Shown here piece by piece: positions 23,073 to 33,317 of a stretch of 64,000 nucleotides of DNA. The DNA comes from Scalesia atractyloides (lineage: Eukaryota > Streptophyta > Magnoliopsida > Asterales > Asteraceae): NCBI GenBank assembly GCA_947069175.1, contig CAMTDV010000013.1, positions 57,852,610 through 57,916,609 of the forward strand, given 5' to 3'. The notes beneath the pieces are model-generated. The model did not search any database. It was not told where the DNA came from and worked only from the letters and a program-made list of their open reading frames with translations. Within the stretch, counting starts at the first letter, position 1; each line of letters begins with the position of its first letter. Position numbers and translations under genes: made by a program.

Positions 23073-23723
23073 TGTTGATACAGTTTTGTCTCTGTCGCTT
23101 GTTCTTAATTACAGTGGTAATTGTACGGTATTTACTCAAGTGTCTGTATAGGTTTGGTCGTGTCGAATAGATCGAGATATCCTTCTATTTTGATCTACTA
23201 TGACATCTTAGCTTGTCTATGTTAATCAGTTGCATGTGTGCATAACTGATAAGTCTTGTAAACGTCAAGCCTACACAAGTTCTCCAAGAATAAGAATTAT
23301 GTGTGAGTCAAGCATTTCGTACGAAACATGCATTTTGTACGAAACACTGACTCGTACCAATTCTGGATTTATGTTTCGTGTAAAATATCGTGTTCAGTAT
23401 GTCTAGACTCGTATTTCGTACGAAACTAGACGAACAATATATAAGCAGACTTGTACCTATCAGTGAGGGTTAACCAGTTAGTTGCCTACAGAACTAGTTG
23501 ACTCGTGTGTGAGAGTTAGACGGACACAAGAACACAGCAAGTTTGTTTGAGTCATAGGAGCATTGTGGTTTGTACTTGTTCTCAATCATTAATCAAGATA
23601 GTGAATCTTTGGTACCCTGTGTTCTTTACTTTGCTTTGGTTGCATGCACACTTGGATTCCGCACTTGTGTGTGTGTCATATGAACAAGGAACTGGTTTAA
23701 CACCATCCGCAGGTGGACCTACA
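23073..23723 (+). repeat. 3' LTR of element 2 (651 bp)
   Basis: Pairs with 10296-10994. TATATAAG is at 23438-23445. It has fewer palindrome units than the 5' LTR: TTTCGTACGAAA near 23315 and 23415 and one TTTTGTACGAAA remain. It ends CCTACA, followed by the AGGAT duplication. Confidence 0.93.
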
Positions 23724-23728
23724 AGGAT

Positions 23729-26499
23729 GTTTCTTCGTCAAGTACTAATTCTGACGAACGCAGAGAATGAGAGAGAAAGAGGGCGCAAAAGATTGAGAAA
23801 AAGCGTCAGGTTGAACTTCAACGTAAGGCTGAAGAGCGTAAACGTAAAGCTACAGGAGAGGATGATACAACATATGTACCATCTGAATCTGATTCTGAAG
23901 CTATCTTTAGCACGCCGATCAAAAAACAAAGGAGGATGAAACGATCTGCTGCTCGTAATTCTGAATCTCCAACGATTAGATCAAAAGAGACTACTTCTGA
24001 GCCTACTATCGAAGAAGTCATGGTTGAACCTTCACAGCAAATACCATCAACACCACCACGACAAGCTCCACAGTCTCCACCGCAACCACAGCAGCAACAA
24101 ACACCACCATAACAACAAGTTCCTCAACAACAAGTGCAACAACAGTGAACGCCTCAACAAACACAACAACAACAACCTCAACAACGAACGCCTCAACAAC
24201 AAAAGCAAACTCCGCAACAACCACCGCATACTTCACTGACATCACCGTCCCACTTGGACTTTAATTTTGATTTTACTGACATTCTAGGGGGTGATGAGTT
24301 TACATTTAATGATCCGGGGTGGATGATCTGCAGAAGCAAGTTTTGCTAAACACAGTGAAGATTGTCGAACTTCAGGAACAAATTAATGTGTTAACAGCTA
24401 AGAAACAAGAAATGCTTGAACAGATTGAAGGATTAACTGAAGAAAAGCAACAGTTGGAAGCTATGTTAGCAAGTATTATTTCGGAGAATGAGAGGTTGAG
24501 ACTACGAATGACTGAATATGAAGAAAAAAGATTGCGAAGTGATAGGCGTATGAATTTGTTTGAAAAGATTTTAGTAAAGAAGCTGGGCGTGAATATTGCC
24601 GCAGAGATTGATGAGATTGAGCGATCTGAATCCCGAGAGCGTGTTGTGGAAAGAGAAAGACTTCCAAAGCAACAATCTGATGCTCAAGGGAAGGGAAAGG
24701 CTAAAGTCGTGGAGGATCCTATCACTGTTCATACTGAGCCAGAAGCTAAATTTGTGCCAGTAACTTGTTTGGATATAGTTGTGTATGAGGAGCTGAGAAA
24801 GTTTATTCTCATTGGATGACCAACGGATGTCGATATTGATTCGCTTGATATTTCTCAGAGGCATCGCGATTGGTTGTTGAAGAAAAAGGGTGAGAAAGAG
24901 AATGATGAAGCTGTTGAAGATGTTGAGAAAGATGCGGAGGCAGAGGATGCTGATATAGATGTTATTGATTCGAGTAGTTCTGATGACGATAATGATAACG
25001 ATGATAATGTAGGAGGTACTGGAATTCGTGTAACAGAGTCAAATGTTAATGAAGATGTGGATGTTTCTATGTATCTTGATGTTTGTGCAAATCAGACTGC
25101 TGAAAAGGGAAGGAATGACCGAGTTGATGAATCTGTTGATGCTTAGCAGGCAGGAATCTTCTCAGATATAGAAATATTATCTGTTCCTATCATGCCAAAG
25201 CCCAAAGTACTGTATCTTGAGCACGATGTAGAGGAAGGTGAATTTGTGCATATTTATACAAAGGAGGAGATAACAGAAATGTTGGAGTAAATGAAGAAAA
25301 TTTTGTGTTTGAACCGAGCTTTTATGTATTTGAAAATATTGAGGATGCAAACGTGTATGATAGAGTTGTCGTGGAAGATGATTCTGATGACGATCCTAAT
25401 CAAGCTGAAAAAGTACAGATGATTCCCCAACTTTTGCAGATTTATTCGCAGCAGAAAGTTCCGAAATGTTGAAAAGAAAAGTTTATGAAGCTACAAAAGA
25501 TGGAACTATTCCTCAACAAATGTCGAGTGCTGAAATTGCAGAGCAGAGGAAGAAATGGTTTCGTAATGTTCCAGCTGAACGTAAATTTAAAAGACCCCTA
25601 GCATTCTTTACTCGAGATGCTGATATATCGTTAGGGGATGTTTTAAGCTGGGGATGGATCGAAGAACTAAATCCCACGCGATAAAGAGAGAGTTTGGTAT
25701 TCAATATTTTCAATATCTACGTGACATCAAAACCTTGCCGTACTGGGATATTAAGGAGTTAGTTCAAACAAAAACGATGAATCTGAAGATGAAATTTCAT
25801 GACCAGCGGCTTTGGAAATTGATTAAGCTAGAGGCAATGCATGGTTTTATTCATTAGAAACCTCACTTTCCTCGTCGTATTGTTAAAGTTGATCCAGTGA
25901 CGAATGAGAAGGATGTTACATTGATAGTAAAGAAGCCACGTGTGATGAAGAACATGCCTCTCATAAAGACGGAACAAGATTTTTACAAGAAATTCAAATG
26001 GTGACACTATGATTCGAGTACAGGAGAAGTTGTAATATGTGTTCAACCAGATGATGATTCTTGGAAAATTACCGAGGAATTATCCGAAGCCGTCATAGCA
26101 CATAAATGTTGATACGGTCTATGGCGTGGGATTCGAGTACTAGACCCGATGTGACTAGTAAATTGTTCAAAGAAGGATATTGAATGTCTATTTTACAGTA
26201 AGATAAATTTTGAAGAAAAAGACAAGGAGCAAGCTCTCCAATTCCAGAAGTTAGTCAATGTCTGCTTTGCAAACAACATACATTCAGGATCGACGTGGAA
26301 TACTTCTTGGAGGAAGCTTGAAGAAAAAGAGATGACGAAGAAACAAAACAATGAAGCTCGGATAGAGGAACGTGCTAGAATAGAATCGCTTAGGAGATTT
26401 CAGTTTGGCAATACAATGAACCGACCTCCTCCTACAGATCAAATACCAATTGCTTTTGAGGAGCGTCGCAAGCCGTCGAAAAGGTTCTTTAGACGCTAA
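23729..26499 (+). pseudogene. Extra env-position gene, copy A, 3' part
   Basis: Resumes the frame broken at 10295, after the second AGGAT. Order: a Lys/Arg-rich stretch (KKRQVELQRKAEERKRK; PIKKQRRMKRSAARN) that looks like nuclear-localisation signals; a Pro/Gln-rich stretch (24040-24240); a coiled coil at 24319-24620 (QEQINVLTAKKQEMLEQ, ENERLRLRMTEYEEK); an acidic Ser/Asp stretch (24870-25140); and a C-terminal domain from about 25470 with FQYLRDIKTLPYWDIKELVQ and PHFPRRIVKVDPVTNEK. It ends at TAA 26497-26499. Stops at 23768, 24110, 24146, 24817 and later, plus shifts, break it. Copies C and D share the Pro-rich or acidic part and the coiled coil. Function unknown. Confidence 0.65.
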
Positions 26500-26554
26500 A
26501 GTCAAATCTATTGAAGATTGTTTTTTGAAGGCTATCCAGACTGCGACAACATCC

Positions 26555-26563
26555 AAGGGGGAG
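26555..26563 (+). promoter_or_regulatory. Terminal polypurine tract of element 1
   Basis: AAGGGGGAG, two bases before the LTR start TGTTGGTGCA. The preceding phrase ACATCC is shared with element 2 and (as ATATCC) copy B, so this marks the element end. Confidence 0.8.
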
Positions 26564-26565
26564 TT

Positions 26566-27023
26566 TGTTGGTGCATAATGTGTATTGCCTACGTCTAGGA
26601 TGTGTCTGTAATGTATATAGGGCTTTCATGTCAATGTTTATATGTTAGAATGTAAATTTATATGTTCTGTTAGTTTGGTTCGTACGAGCAAAACTAGGTG
26701 GTTTGTACGAGTGTCTCACTCGTACGAAGCACATATCCGTATGAAGCATAGTCACTGTTCAACACACACTCTAGTACGAGTCATGTCGACCTATAAATAG
26801 AGGAGTGTTAGAGCTGGGAAGTGATTGATCAGTTGATACGGTGAAGCTCTGCCAGTTTGTTTACTCGCGTCTGTACTTGAATGTCTTTTAATACAACAGA
26901 AGCAGTTAAACAGTAAGTACTATCTTGTTCGTTTTGTCTACCTCTCTAGCAATGAATTCCGCCTCTGCTAGTTGAGCGAGATCAGGTCGGTTGCTCATTT
27001 CAGGAGCACGATCCCCGTTCACA
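26566..27023 (+). repeat. 3' LTR of element 1 (end uncertain)
   Basis: Starts TGTTGGTGCATAATG after the purine tract. U3 holds palindromes (TTCGTACGAGC, CTCGTACGAAG; 26680-26760) and TATAAATA at 26792-26799. The end at CA 27023 is a guess from aligning with the LTR at 30759. Its 5' partner is outside the window. Confidence 0.65.
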
Positions 27024-27368
27024 GGAGGAGTGCGCTAAACCAAACGCGGATGTGGTTAAAGTTGAAACGCAGAAGCTGCATTGATTAATTTCAAGTTAGT
27101 GATTGTTCAAGAAAATTTATACATCAAACAAATCAGAGGAGGTCTTGAACCATGCAAACAAAGACCTGAAGAATAATTTCTAGAGAAAAAAATTGAGGGG
27201 GAATGTTGTTTAAAGTAGATAATGCAAACCCGGATCATCAATCAAGGGGGAATTTGTTGACGCGTTCTACGACAACGACGGACACCTGATTGAAGTTGCA
27301 GAATATTCAAACACAGCTCTCAGATTTCAAGATCAAGATCAAGCTTCGATTGTGACGTCCAAGGGGGA
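27024..27368 (+). other. Purine-tract-rich segment after the element 1 LTR
   Basis: Matches 31890-32241 (GGGATGTGG/CGGATGTGG; AAACCCGGATCATYAATCAAGG; a shared CAAGATCAAGCTTCGAT phrase). It holds three purine tracts (27196, 27244, 27361). No coding. It looks like the 3' end of a deleted relative joined to the LTR. Confidence 0.5.
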
Positions 27369-28310
27369 TTTATCATTGTCTAAATATGCCGATCACCGTG
27401 ATAAAATCACTGAGGATCTTTATCACTGACTTCTAAGTCGCCTTCGATTAAATACGCTGACACAATTTCACTTAGAATCAATAAATGGGCTGGTATATTG
27501 CCGGCGAATTTGTTAATTACGCGATCTTCAAGTTAAAAACGCTATATTCAAATTTATCTAAAATAAATTCAAAATTAAATACGCCCGCAGTGTTTAAGTA
27601 CGAACAAAATCCTCTAATCACCCAAAAACGACTCCAAATCATGTTTCTTTGTACCAAAATGACCCAAATTATCACCAAAACACTAATTAACAACAACCCA
27701 ATGATTAAATACACCAGATTAAGCCATTTTAAGTCCAAAACTGTGAGTCCAAAAAATTGAAAAACCTTGAAACTTTGAAAACTTTTGAAAAACCTTCAAA
27801 ACTTGAAGAATCTTAACAAAAGCTCAAACAATTAAGAGCACAAAGTATACCAAATTGTGAGTCCCAAAACAGATTCGGATTCACAATGGTTTGATTGTTA
27901 TCACCCAACCGACTATAGATTAGTTGCTTGAATGTGTAAAAGTTAAGAAAAACCAAAAGATGAAGATGAAGATTCATGTATGGATCAAACAACAAGTGTT
28001 GTATATGAAATCCCAAAATGTATAATCACTAAAAGCACATGGATGTTCGGATTTAGCACAAGAATAATAATCACAACACAAGAGAAATCACCAAAACTTG
28101 TCCAAGAACCTTGGACTAGGGTTTTCCATTGATCACATATATATATGATCTAGCTACCCAGCGTATTTATTAAATATGTTGGGACTATAAATACACTGCT
28201 ACATGTACAAGAACCCATAATTACACTTTTAGCTCTTCTAGTTTTACTAACTATTACAATTAAGCTAAAAACTATGAAACTCAAGTATCAACAGTCTCAA
28301 AACGTCCTAA
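27369..28310 (+). other. Unassigned AT-rich segment with a TATA box
   Basis: It lies between a purine tract and the start of homology to element 1 at 28311. Short frames exist but none looks coding. TATAAATA is at 28186-28193. It could be an LTR starting TGTCTAAATATG near 27375, but no partner copy or primer site is in the window. Nothing else found. Confidence 0.3.
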
Positions 28311-29035
28311 CAAGGTCTCGCAGAACCTAGATACATATATCAGTTAGATATATTCACCTGTAAGAAAAAATTCAGGGAATCCTGATACGGGAGTACATTC
28401 TAAGGTGGGAAACACATTTAAGTAAAGTACCTAAAATTACCAAACACATCTTCGAACAATTGAGAAATGTGTAGAGGTTTATGTGGACAGGAATAATGAC
28501 AATCTAAGTGAATCTGTTTAGAACTTAAAGTCTAATCAAGGTCAATAGTATTAGTGATATGTCTCAAAAACTGATATGATCCTCTACCACAAACTCACAA
28601 AAATATGACTGCAAATGTGTTTGTATATAGTTATTGCATTTCATTTTAGAAAAACCCAAAAAGATTTTTAGTGTGTTTTAGCATAAACTTTGTCAAAAAG
28701 ATTTTATATCTGTCTTAGTTTCGACTGCTAATGATGGAAAGCGGATCTTCAAAGTCCAAAGATGCTGTATGCTGAGGAAAATATTGGGGACAACGGGTTG
28801 GGAGCTTATCTAAAATAAGAAAATGTTTTGAAATGATCAAAACTTCATTAATTTGAAACTTAACATTGCCTGAAAACGTCTAGTTTATTCACAAAGTGTT
28901 CAACCAAGGTCATTAACTTGGACTTTATAGACAAATCAGTTAACCAAGGTCATTAACTTGGACTTAGTAAACTGAGTGGGTCGTTAAAACTGATAAAATG
29001 TTCTAAAAAGATAAAAGTTTGAAAAAGTGAAAACC
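28311..29035 (+). other. 3' noncoding region ahead of copy B
   Basis: Collinear with 7861-8550 of element 1, including CTGATACGGGAGTA near 28385 and two GGTCATTAACTTGGACTT phrases (about 28908 and 28948). No gene. It starts abruptly, with no pol upstream. Confidence 0.6.
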
Positions 29036-29040
29036 ACTTT

Positions 29041-29104
29041 GCACGAAGAGGGTCCAACTCGCACGAAGTGATCACTTCGTACAAGTGGACCTGGTCTATA
29101 AATA
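29041..29104 (+). promoter_or_regulatory. Internal promoter-like block ahead of copy B
   Basis: Palindrome half-sites (GCACGAAG, CACTTCGTAC) from 29041 to 29085, then TATAAATA at 29097-29104. The same arrangement occurs ahead of copies A and D. Confidence 0.55.
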
Positions 29105-29242
29105 GAACCCAGTTCACATGAAGTGACCATAATTTCTTATGCGAACTAAGTGAACCTTGGTGCGATTTGAAGTTTTTGTGTGAATTAAAATAAAGCGCTA
29201 CCAAATTTGACATTAGGCAGGTTGATTTACACACCTCTTACA

Positions 29243-30697
29243 ATGGTGAAGGTATTTGACCGAGAATTGACCGTGAAATCCTTATTTTCGGTTCTTTGGA
29301 CTCTAAAACTTAGATCTAGGAAAAACTAATCGGCTAAATCTAAAATTGAACTTATAATCATGCTTATCGGTACTAGTAGTGTGTATTATAACCTTCAATT
29401 TTTTAAAAACAATAAGTTAGTAAACTGGTGTTCAAAATGTGTTGGGAGGAAGTGCTACTTCGTACGAAGTGACAATGTCACTTCGCACGAAGTGAAAAAT
29501 GGTCATTAATTGAATATCACTTCGCATGAAGTGAGTATGTTAAGTTGTATTTGTTATTTCTACACACATCATACGAAGTGGAAAATACCACTTCGCACCT
29601 AAGACACTTCGTACCAAGTGTTAGGATATTTTTTGTCAAATTTTTCTAAGTGTTGAGTTGCTAAGTGTTTGTTGATTGTTTTTCGTAGGAAAAGAAGTCG
29701 TTTTTTGAAAACACGCAAAATACATGTTGTGTTCTATATAATACTATTCCTGAGATAGCTCCATTTAAAGAAATATTAGAGTTTATTGGACGCTTGTCAG
29801 TGACGAAAGCAATAACTCATCAGCATAAGGTCTATAGGTCACATATTGAACGTTTCTGGAATTCTGCTGAGTTTGTTGCTGAACCATTGCAATCCATTAT
29901 GTGGTTAAGGTTAGTGATAAAGAATTTGAAGTTAAGATAACATAAGAGTTGATTAGAAAAGTGTTGGATTTGAAAGATAAAGACGATGATTGCATAGGCT
30001 ACCCAGAGAGAATGGTTAAGGGATGTTTCTATCAGAGGCCATGTGAATTCTCCGATCTTCAAGAAAGCGAATCTTGGTGGACCATATAAATTCTTCATGC
30101 ATTCTATCATTTATGCTTTTAGTCACAGGAAAGGTGGTTACGATGATATTCTCGATTACCAGATTTGTAATGTTGCTGCTTTAACACTGAATCTGCCATA
30201 TTACTTCACAAAGTTAATCTTTGAGAAGATTGCGCCGAACACTACAATGGAGAAGTTTCTTCAGTACCCAAGGTTTGTGCAAATGATGTTGGATGATTTA
30301 TTTCCTAACTTGGAGAAGAAAGAGGATGATGAGCTGAAACTGACTCATATGGATAAAGAAACTTTGATCAGATTGTTTTATATCTGAAGCAAGATATACA
30401 GAGCCTATTACAAAGCCAGTGTTTGGAGCGATTAAAGATAAGAACTATGTTGCATCTCCAAAAGGAATGTGGAGAAAATATACTAGCGGATCTTGAAGAA
30501 TTTAGCAATCAAAGTGGAGAGAGTTGGAACGTAAAGAATTTATGAAATAGATGATAAAAGAAGAAAAGATTGATGCGATTACAAAGAAGGCCTCAATCAA
30601 AAGGTTTCAATTTATCAAGTGGGCACCGGCTACTAATCAGACAACGATACCATCTGAAGAACGTAGAAAGCCGAGGAAGAATTTCTTTGGACACTGA
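29243..30697 (+). pseudogene. Extra env-position gene, copy B (internally deleted)
   Basis: Exon 1 is ATG GTG AAG (29243-29251), with GT at 29252-29253. A 437-base intron ends in AG at 29687-29688; exon 2 opens EKKSFFENTQNTCC in phase. The intron carries a palindrome array (ACTTCGTACGAAGT at 29457-29470). The N-domain is recognisable: IPEIAPFKEILEFIG, SHIERFWNSAEF, then after shifts PYKFFMHSIIYAFSHRKGGY and KFLQYPRFVQMMLDDLFPN. Near 30500 it jumps to the C-terminal tail (30560-30697, matching 26330-26499), so the Pro/Gln, coiled-coil and acidic regions are gone. It ends at TGA 30695-30697. Several stops and frameshifts. Confidence 0.65.
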
Positions 30698-30747
30698 ATG
30701 TTAAAGTTAAAAAGTTTTGAAGACTGACCAAGACTGTGGCAATATCC

Positions 30748-31119
30748 AAGGGGGAGTTTGTTGATGCAGATGTCTATAGCCTATGTCTTAGGGTCATGTC
30801 GGTATGTAATAGGACTTCAATGTTTTGTATTGATAATGTATGTAATAGGAGTGGCAAGGCCAACGCGCATGAAGTGTGTATGTCTATAAATAGGCAAGTT
30901 GTGGTCTTGAGTAGCTAGCTATTTTGTTAACTGTGAAGGCAAAGCCCTGTCCAGTTTGTCTTAGAATTGTAAAACGTTGAACGCTATTAATAAATTGAGC
31001 ATTTAAACATTAACGATCATATTGTCACTGGTTATCATGAATTCCACACATATTGACTAGATTTCAAGTTAGGTCCTATGCTTATTTGGATGAGCCGATC
31101 CTCCAAGTGTTATCAGATG
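30748..31119 (+). repeat. LTR (30759-31105) with purine tract and degenerate primer site
   Basis: AAGGGGGAG at 30748-30756, LTR start TGTTGATGCAG at 30759, TATAAATA at 30885-30892, LTR end CTCCA at 31105, then AG and TGTTATCAGATG at 31108-31119, which matches 9 of 12 bases of the element 2 primer site. Purine tract on one side and primer site on the other mean this LTR is shared between two interiors. Confidence 0.65.
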
Positions 31120-32241
31120 ATCATTTGGTATAGTGATTAATGATGGCCATTAACGTAAAATCCGCATTTGTTGAAAACTGGATTTTCTAGATTTGAGGAG
31201 GAATTTCAGTGAAAATTTTGGTACGTTCAGAATGAGGGGGAATAAAAATTTCATGTATATATTAAGATTCTGGTATTTTTTAAATTTGTGACTCTGCAAC
31301 AGTATGTGGTTCCGACTTCAGATTATCCGGGGATGTAGAAGATCTAGATTTCGTTAGTTCGTAGTCACATGAAGTTCAGAATTTTCAGTTCGTGATACAG
31401 ATTGATGTCAAAGGATTAGAGTCCCGATCTTCGAGTCGGATCAGGTTAGCAGGATTAGCATCAAGAGATGCAACTTGTATTGTCGTTACGTATAAGATAT
31501 GCATCTAAGGTGACAAAATGTTTAGTCTTCAAGCAGATGAATTGTTCTTCGAATCGTTGTTGAATGACGATGTTTGCTGATTAAGTTGCGCTGATGTACC
31601 GGAGATGGCAAATATATCTGTTATTTGACTGAAGAGGAAGAATGTGATTTTGATCACGGAAGAATGTTTCTCAGATCTGAATGTGTTACCAGATGATTTG
31701 ATTCCGATGAAGATTTGCTGATTGAGCAGATTACCAACTTGCTGATCAATCATTCAGGAGTATTCTTAAACATGATTATGGAAATCAGGATTTCAGATTT
31801 TCATGGGTATTCATGGAAACGTGATTTGAAGTTTACTGATGTGATAATTCGAAGTTTCTATCAATTGCCAATTGGGTTTTTGAAGATTAAGTGTTTGTGT
31901 GGAGGCTCTCGGTGCTAAAGCGTTTACTCAAAAACTAAATAGGGATGTGGTTATCATTGAAACAAAGAATTTGCATTGATGAGTTTCAAGTTGGTGATTA
32001 TTTGAGAAAATTTGTTGATTAAGCAAATCAGAGAAGGTCGAGAACTGTGCAAACAAAGACCTAAACTGGAAAAATTATTTCCGGGATAATGTATTGAAGA
32101 AATTGCAAACCCGGATCATTAATCAAGGGGGAATCAATTGAAGATTTCAAGATGCCTGATTGAAGTTGTAGTATATTTAAACACAGCTCTCATATTTCAA
32201 GATCAAGATCAAGCTTCGATAGTGACGTCAAAGAGGGAAAT
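31120..32241 (+). other. Short interior between two LTRs, no recognisable gene
   Basis: From 31120 to about 31890 is leader-like, with a possible decayed reading from ATG 31519 (acidic, with several stops) that I do not recognise. From 31890 it matches 27024-27368. It ends with purine tracts at 32125-32132 and 32231-32241. This is an element reduced to leader plus 3' end. Confidence 0.45.
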
Positions 32242-32706
32242 TGTTGGTGCACTTTATATCCTCACTGTACGAATAGGCTAGATAGAGCGTGTGTTGAATA
32301 TTGTATAGATTAGATACGAACACACAACTGAAGTGCGAACGAGAATGCTGCAGTAGTGTCACTTCGTACGAAGTGGTCACTTTGAAGAGGAATCACTTCG
32401 TACAAAGTGAAGTCACTTCGTACCAAGTCTATATCAAAGTTTGCATGAAGTGAACTAGATCTATATATATATGTGTTATGTGTTCATTATTTTGTGAGTT
32501 TTGGAGTTCCCAGAGGGGAAACGCTAGCGAAATTTCTCCAGGATTTCGCAAGCTTAACAAGATGTATACTCTTTCGGTAAGAATGAAACATTAGACTTCC
32601 GCTGCTTCTACTCCTTTCTTAATAACATTCTACCGGACTAGTTATATCCCTACCCAAACTTCCATCTAGAACCGCCGGATCCTAGACTCTTAATTGCTAT
32701 CAGACC
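32242..32706 (+). repeat. LTR (from 32242, end near 32690) with degenerate primer site
   Basis: Starts TGTTGGTGCACTTTATATCC. It has a perfect 16 bp palindrome CACTTCGTACGAAGTG at 32360-32375 with two imperfect copies after it, and TATATATATA at 32462-32471. A word TGCTATCAGACC at 32695-32706 matches 10 of 12 primer-site bases. The exact 3' LTR end is unclear. Confidence 0.55.
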
Positions 32707-33317
32707 TACAGTATCACCTACTCTCATGATCTATGGACTTAAGAGGAGTTTTAGACGTTAAACATCAAATAAACGGACAATCTACAGACAAAAACTAAAA
32801 TTGAATCTATAGGATTGTTAAATGATTTTCGACCAGATCTGTGCAGAATTATCTTGAAATTCATAGAAATAAAGATTTTGGATCGAAAAATGTAATCAGG
32901 CTCGTCCGTACGAAGAGACTCACTTCGCACAAAGTGAGAATTCACTTTTCACAGAGTGAAATTCAACTCGTATGAAGTGCAGCAAATATGCCTAAAAAGA
33001 GGCATTAGTAGTATGCTTTAGGGCCTTTAAGATGATAAAAACAACTTGTTTTATAAATGGTATTCAAAACTGTTGGGATGAAGTGCCACTTCGTACGAAG
33101 TGACATTGTCACTTCGCACGAAGTGAAAAATGGTAAATGTCAAATACGACTTCACAAAAAGTGGGTATGGTCAAATTTGATTATTATTGTTACTCACTTT
33201 GTATGAAGTGTATAATACCACTTCATACATATACCATTTTGCACCAAATGTTTGATATTTTTCTGTCAAATGTTTCTAAGTGATGAGCTTCCAAGTGTTT
33301 GTTATGTTTTTTTGTAG
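32707..33317 (+). other. Leader joined to the intron of copy C
   Basis: The first part is leader-like. From about 33055 it is collinear with the intron of copy B (CACTTCGTACGAAGTG at 33087-33102, then a CACTTCGCACGAAGTG copy). It ends in TTTTTGTAG at 33317. Gag, pol and the internal promoter have been deleted, bringing LTR leader and extra-gene intron together. Confidence 0.5.

Larger units (their letters stand above)
10296..23723 (+). mobile_element. Ty1/copia Sirevirus-like element 2, complete with both LTRs
   Basis: 13428 bp from the TGTTGATACAG start to the CCTACA end, bounded by AGGAT duplications. Order: 5' LTR, initiator-Met type primer-binding site, leader, gag, protease, integrase, RT, RNase H, purine tract, 3' noncoding region, solo LTR insertion (20313-22958), final purine tract, 3' LTR. 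Unlike elements 1 and 3 it has no extra gene: the 3' noncoding region joins directly to the terminal tract, leaving only a few degenerate palindromes near 19980-20110. Gag-pol is broken in many places, so it is a fossil, younger than element 1 and older than the solo LTR within it. Confidence 0.93.
1..27023 (+). mobile_element. Ty1/copia Sirevirus-like element 1 (5' LTR outside window, interrupted)
   Basis: The order gag, protease, integrase, reverse transcriptase, RNase H is that of Ty1/copia. The element then continues through a long 3' noncoding region, an extra gene (copy A), a polypurine tract at 26555 and a 3' LTR at 26566. Two CCHC knuckles in gag, repeated purine tracts and an extra gene between pol and the 3' LTR are traits known for Sireviruses. 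Element 2 (10296-23723) is inserted in copy A. Many stops and frameshifts make it inactive. The 5' LTR and the target duplication cannot be seen, so the left boundary is unknown and the right boundary (27023) is a guess from a terminal CA. Confidence 0.75.

Noticed and set aside
23547..23939. 130-codon frame across the 3' LTR end
   Set aside because: It spans the LTR border and reads the extra gene in the wrong frame.
24040..24240. Gln/Pro-rich stretch as a host transcription factor
   Set aside because: It is continuous with copy A of the retroelement extra gene and recurs in copy C next to the same coiled coil.
24018..24245. Val/Leu-rich minus-strand frames that look like membrane helices
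   Set aside because: They are antisense shadows of the CAA/CCA-rich Pro/Gln stretch of the extra gene copy A.
26566..27368. Single long LTR from 26566 to 27368
   Set aside because: The part after about 27023 matches an element 3' end (31890-32241) rather than the LTR, so the two were kept apart, though the border is not certain.
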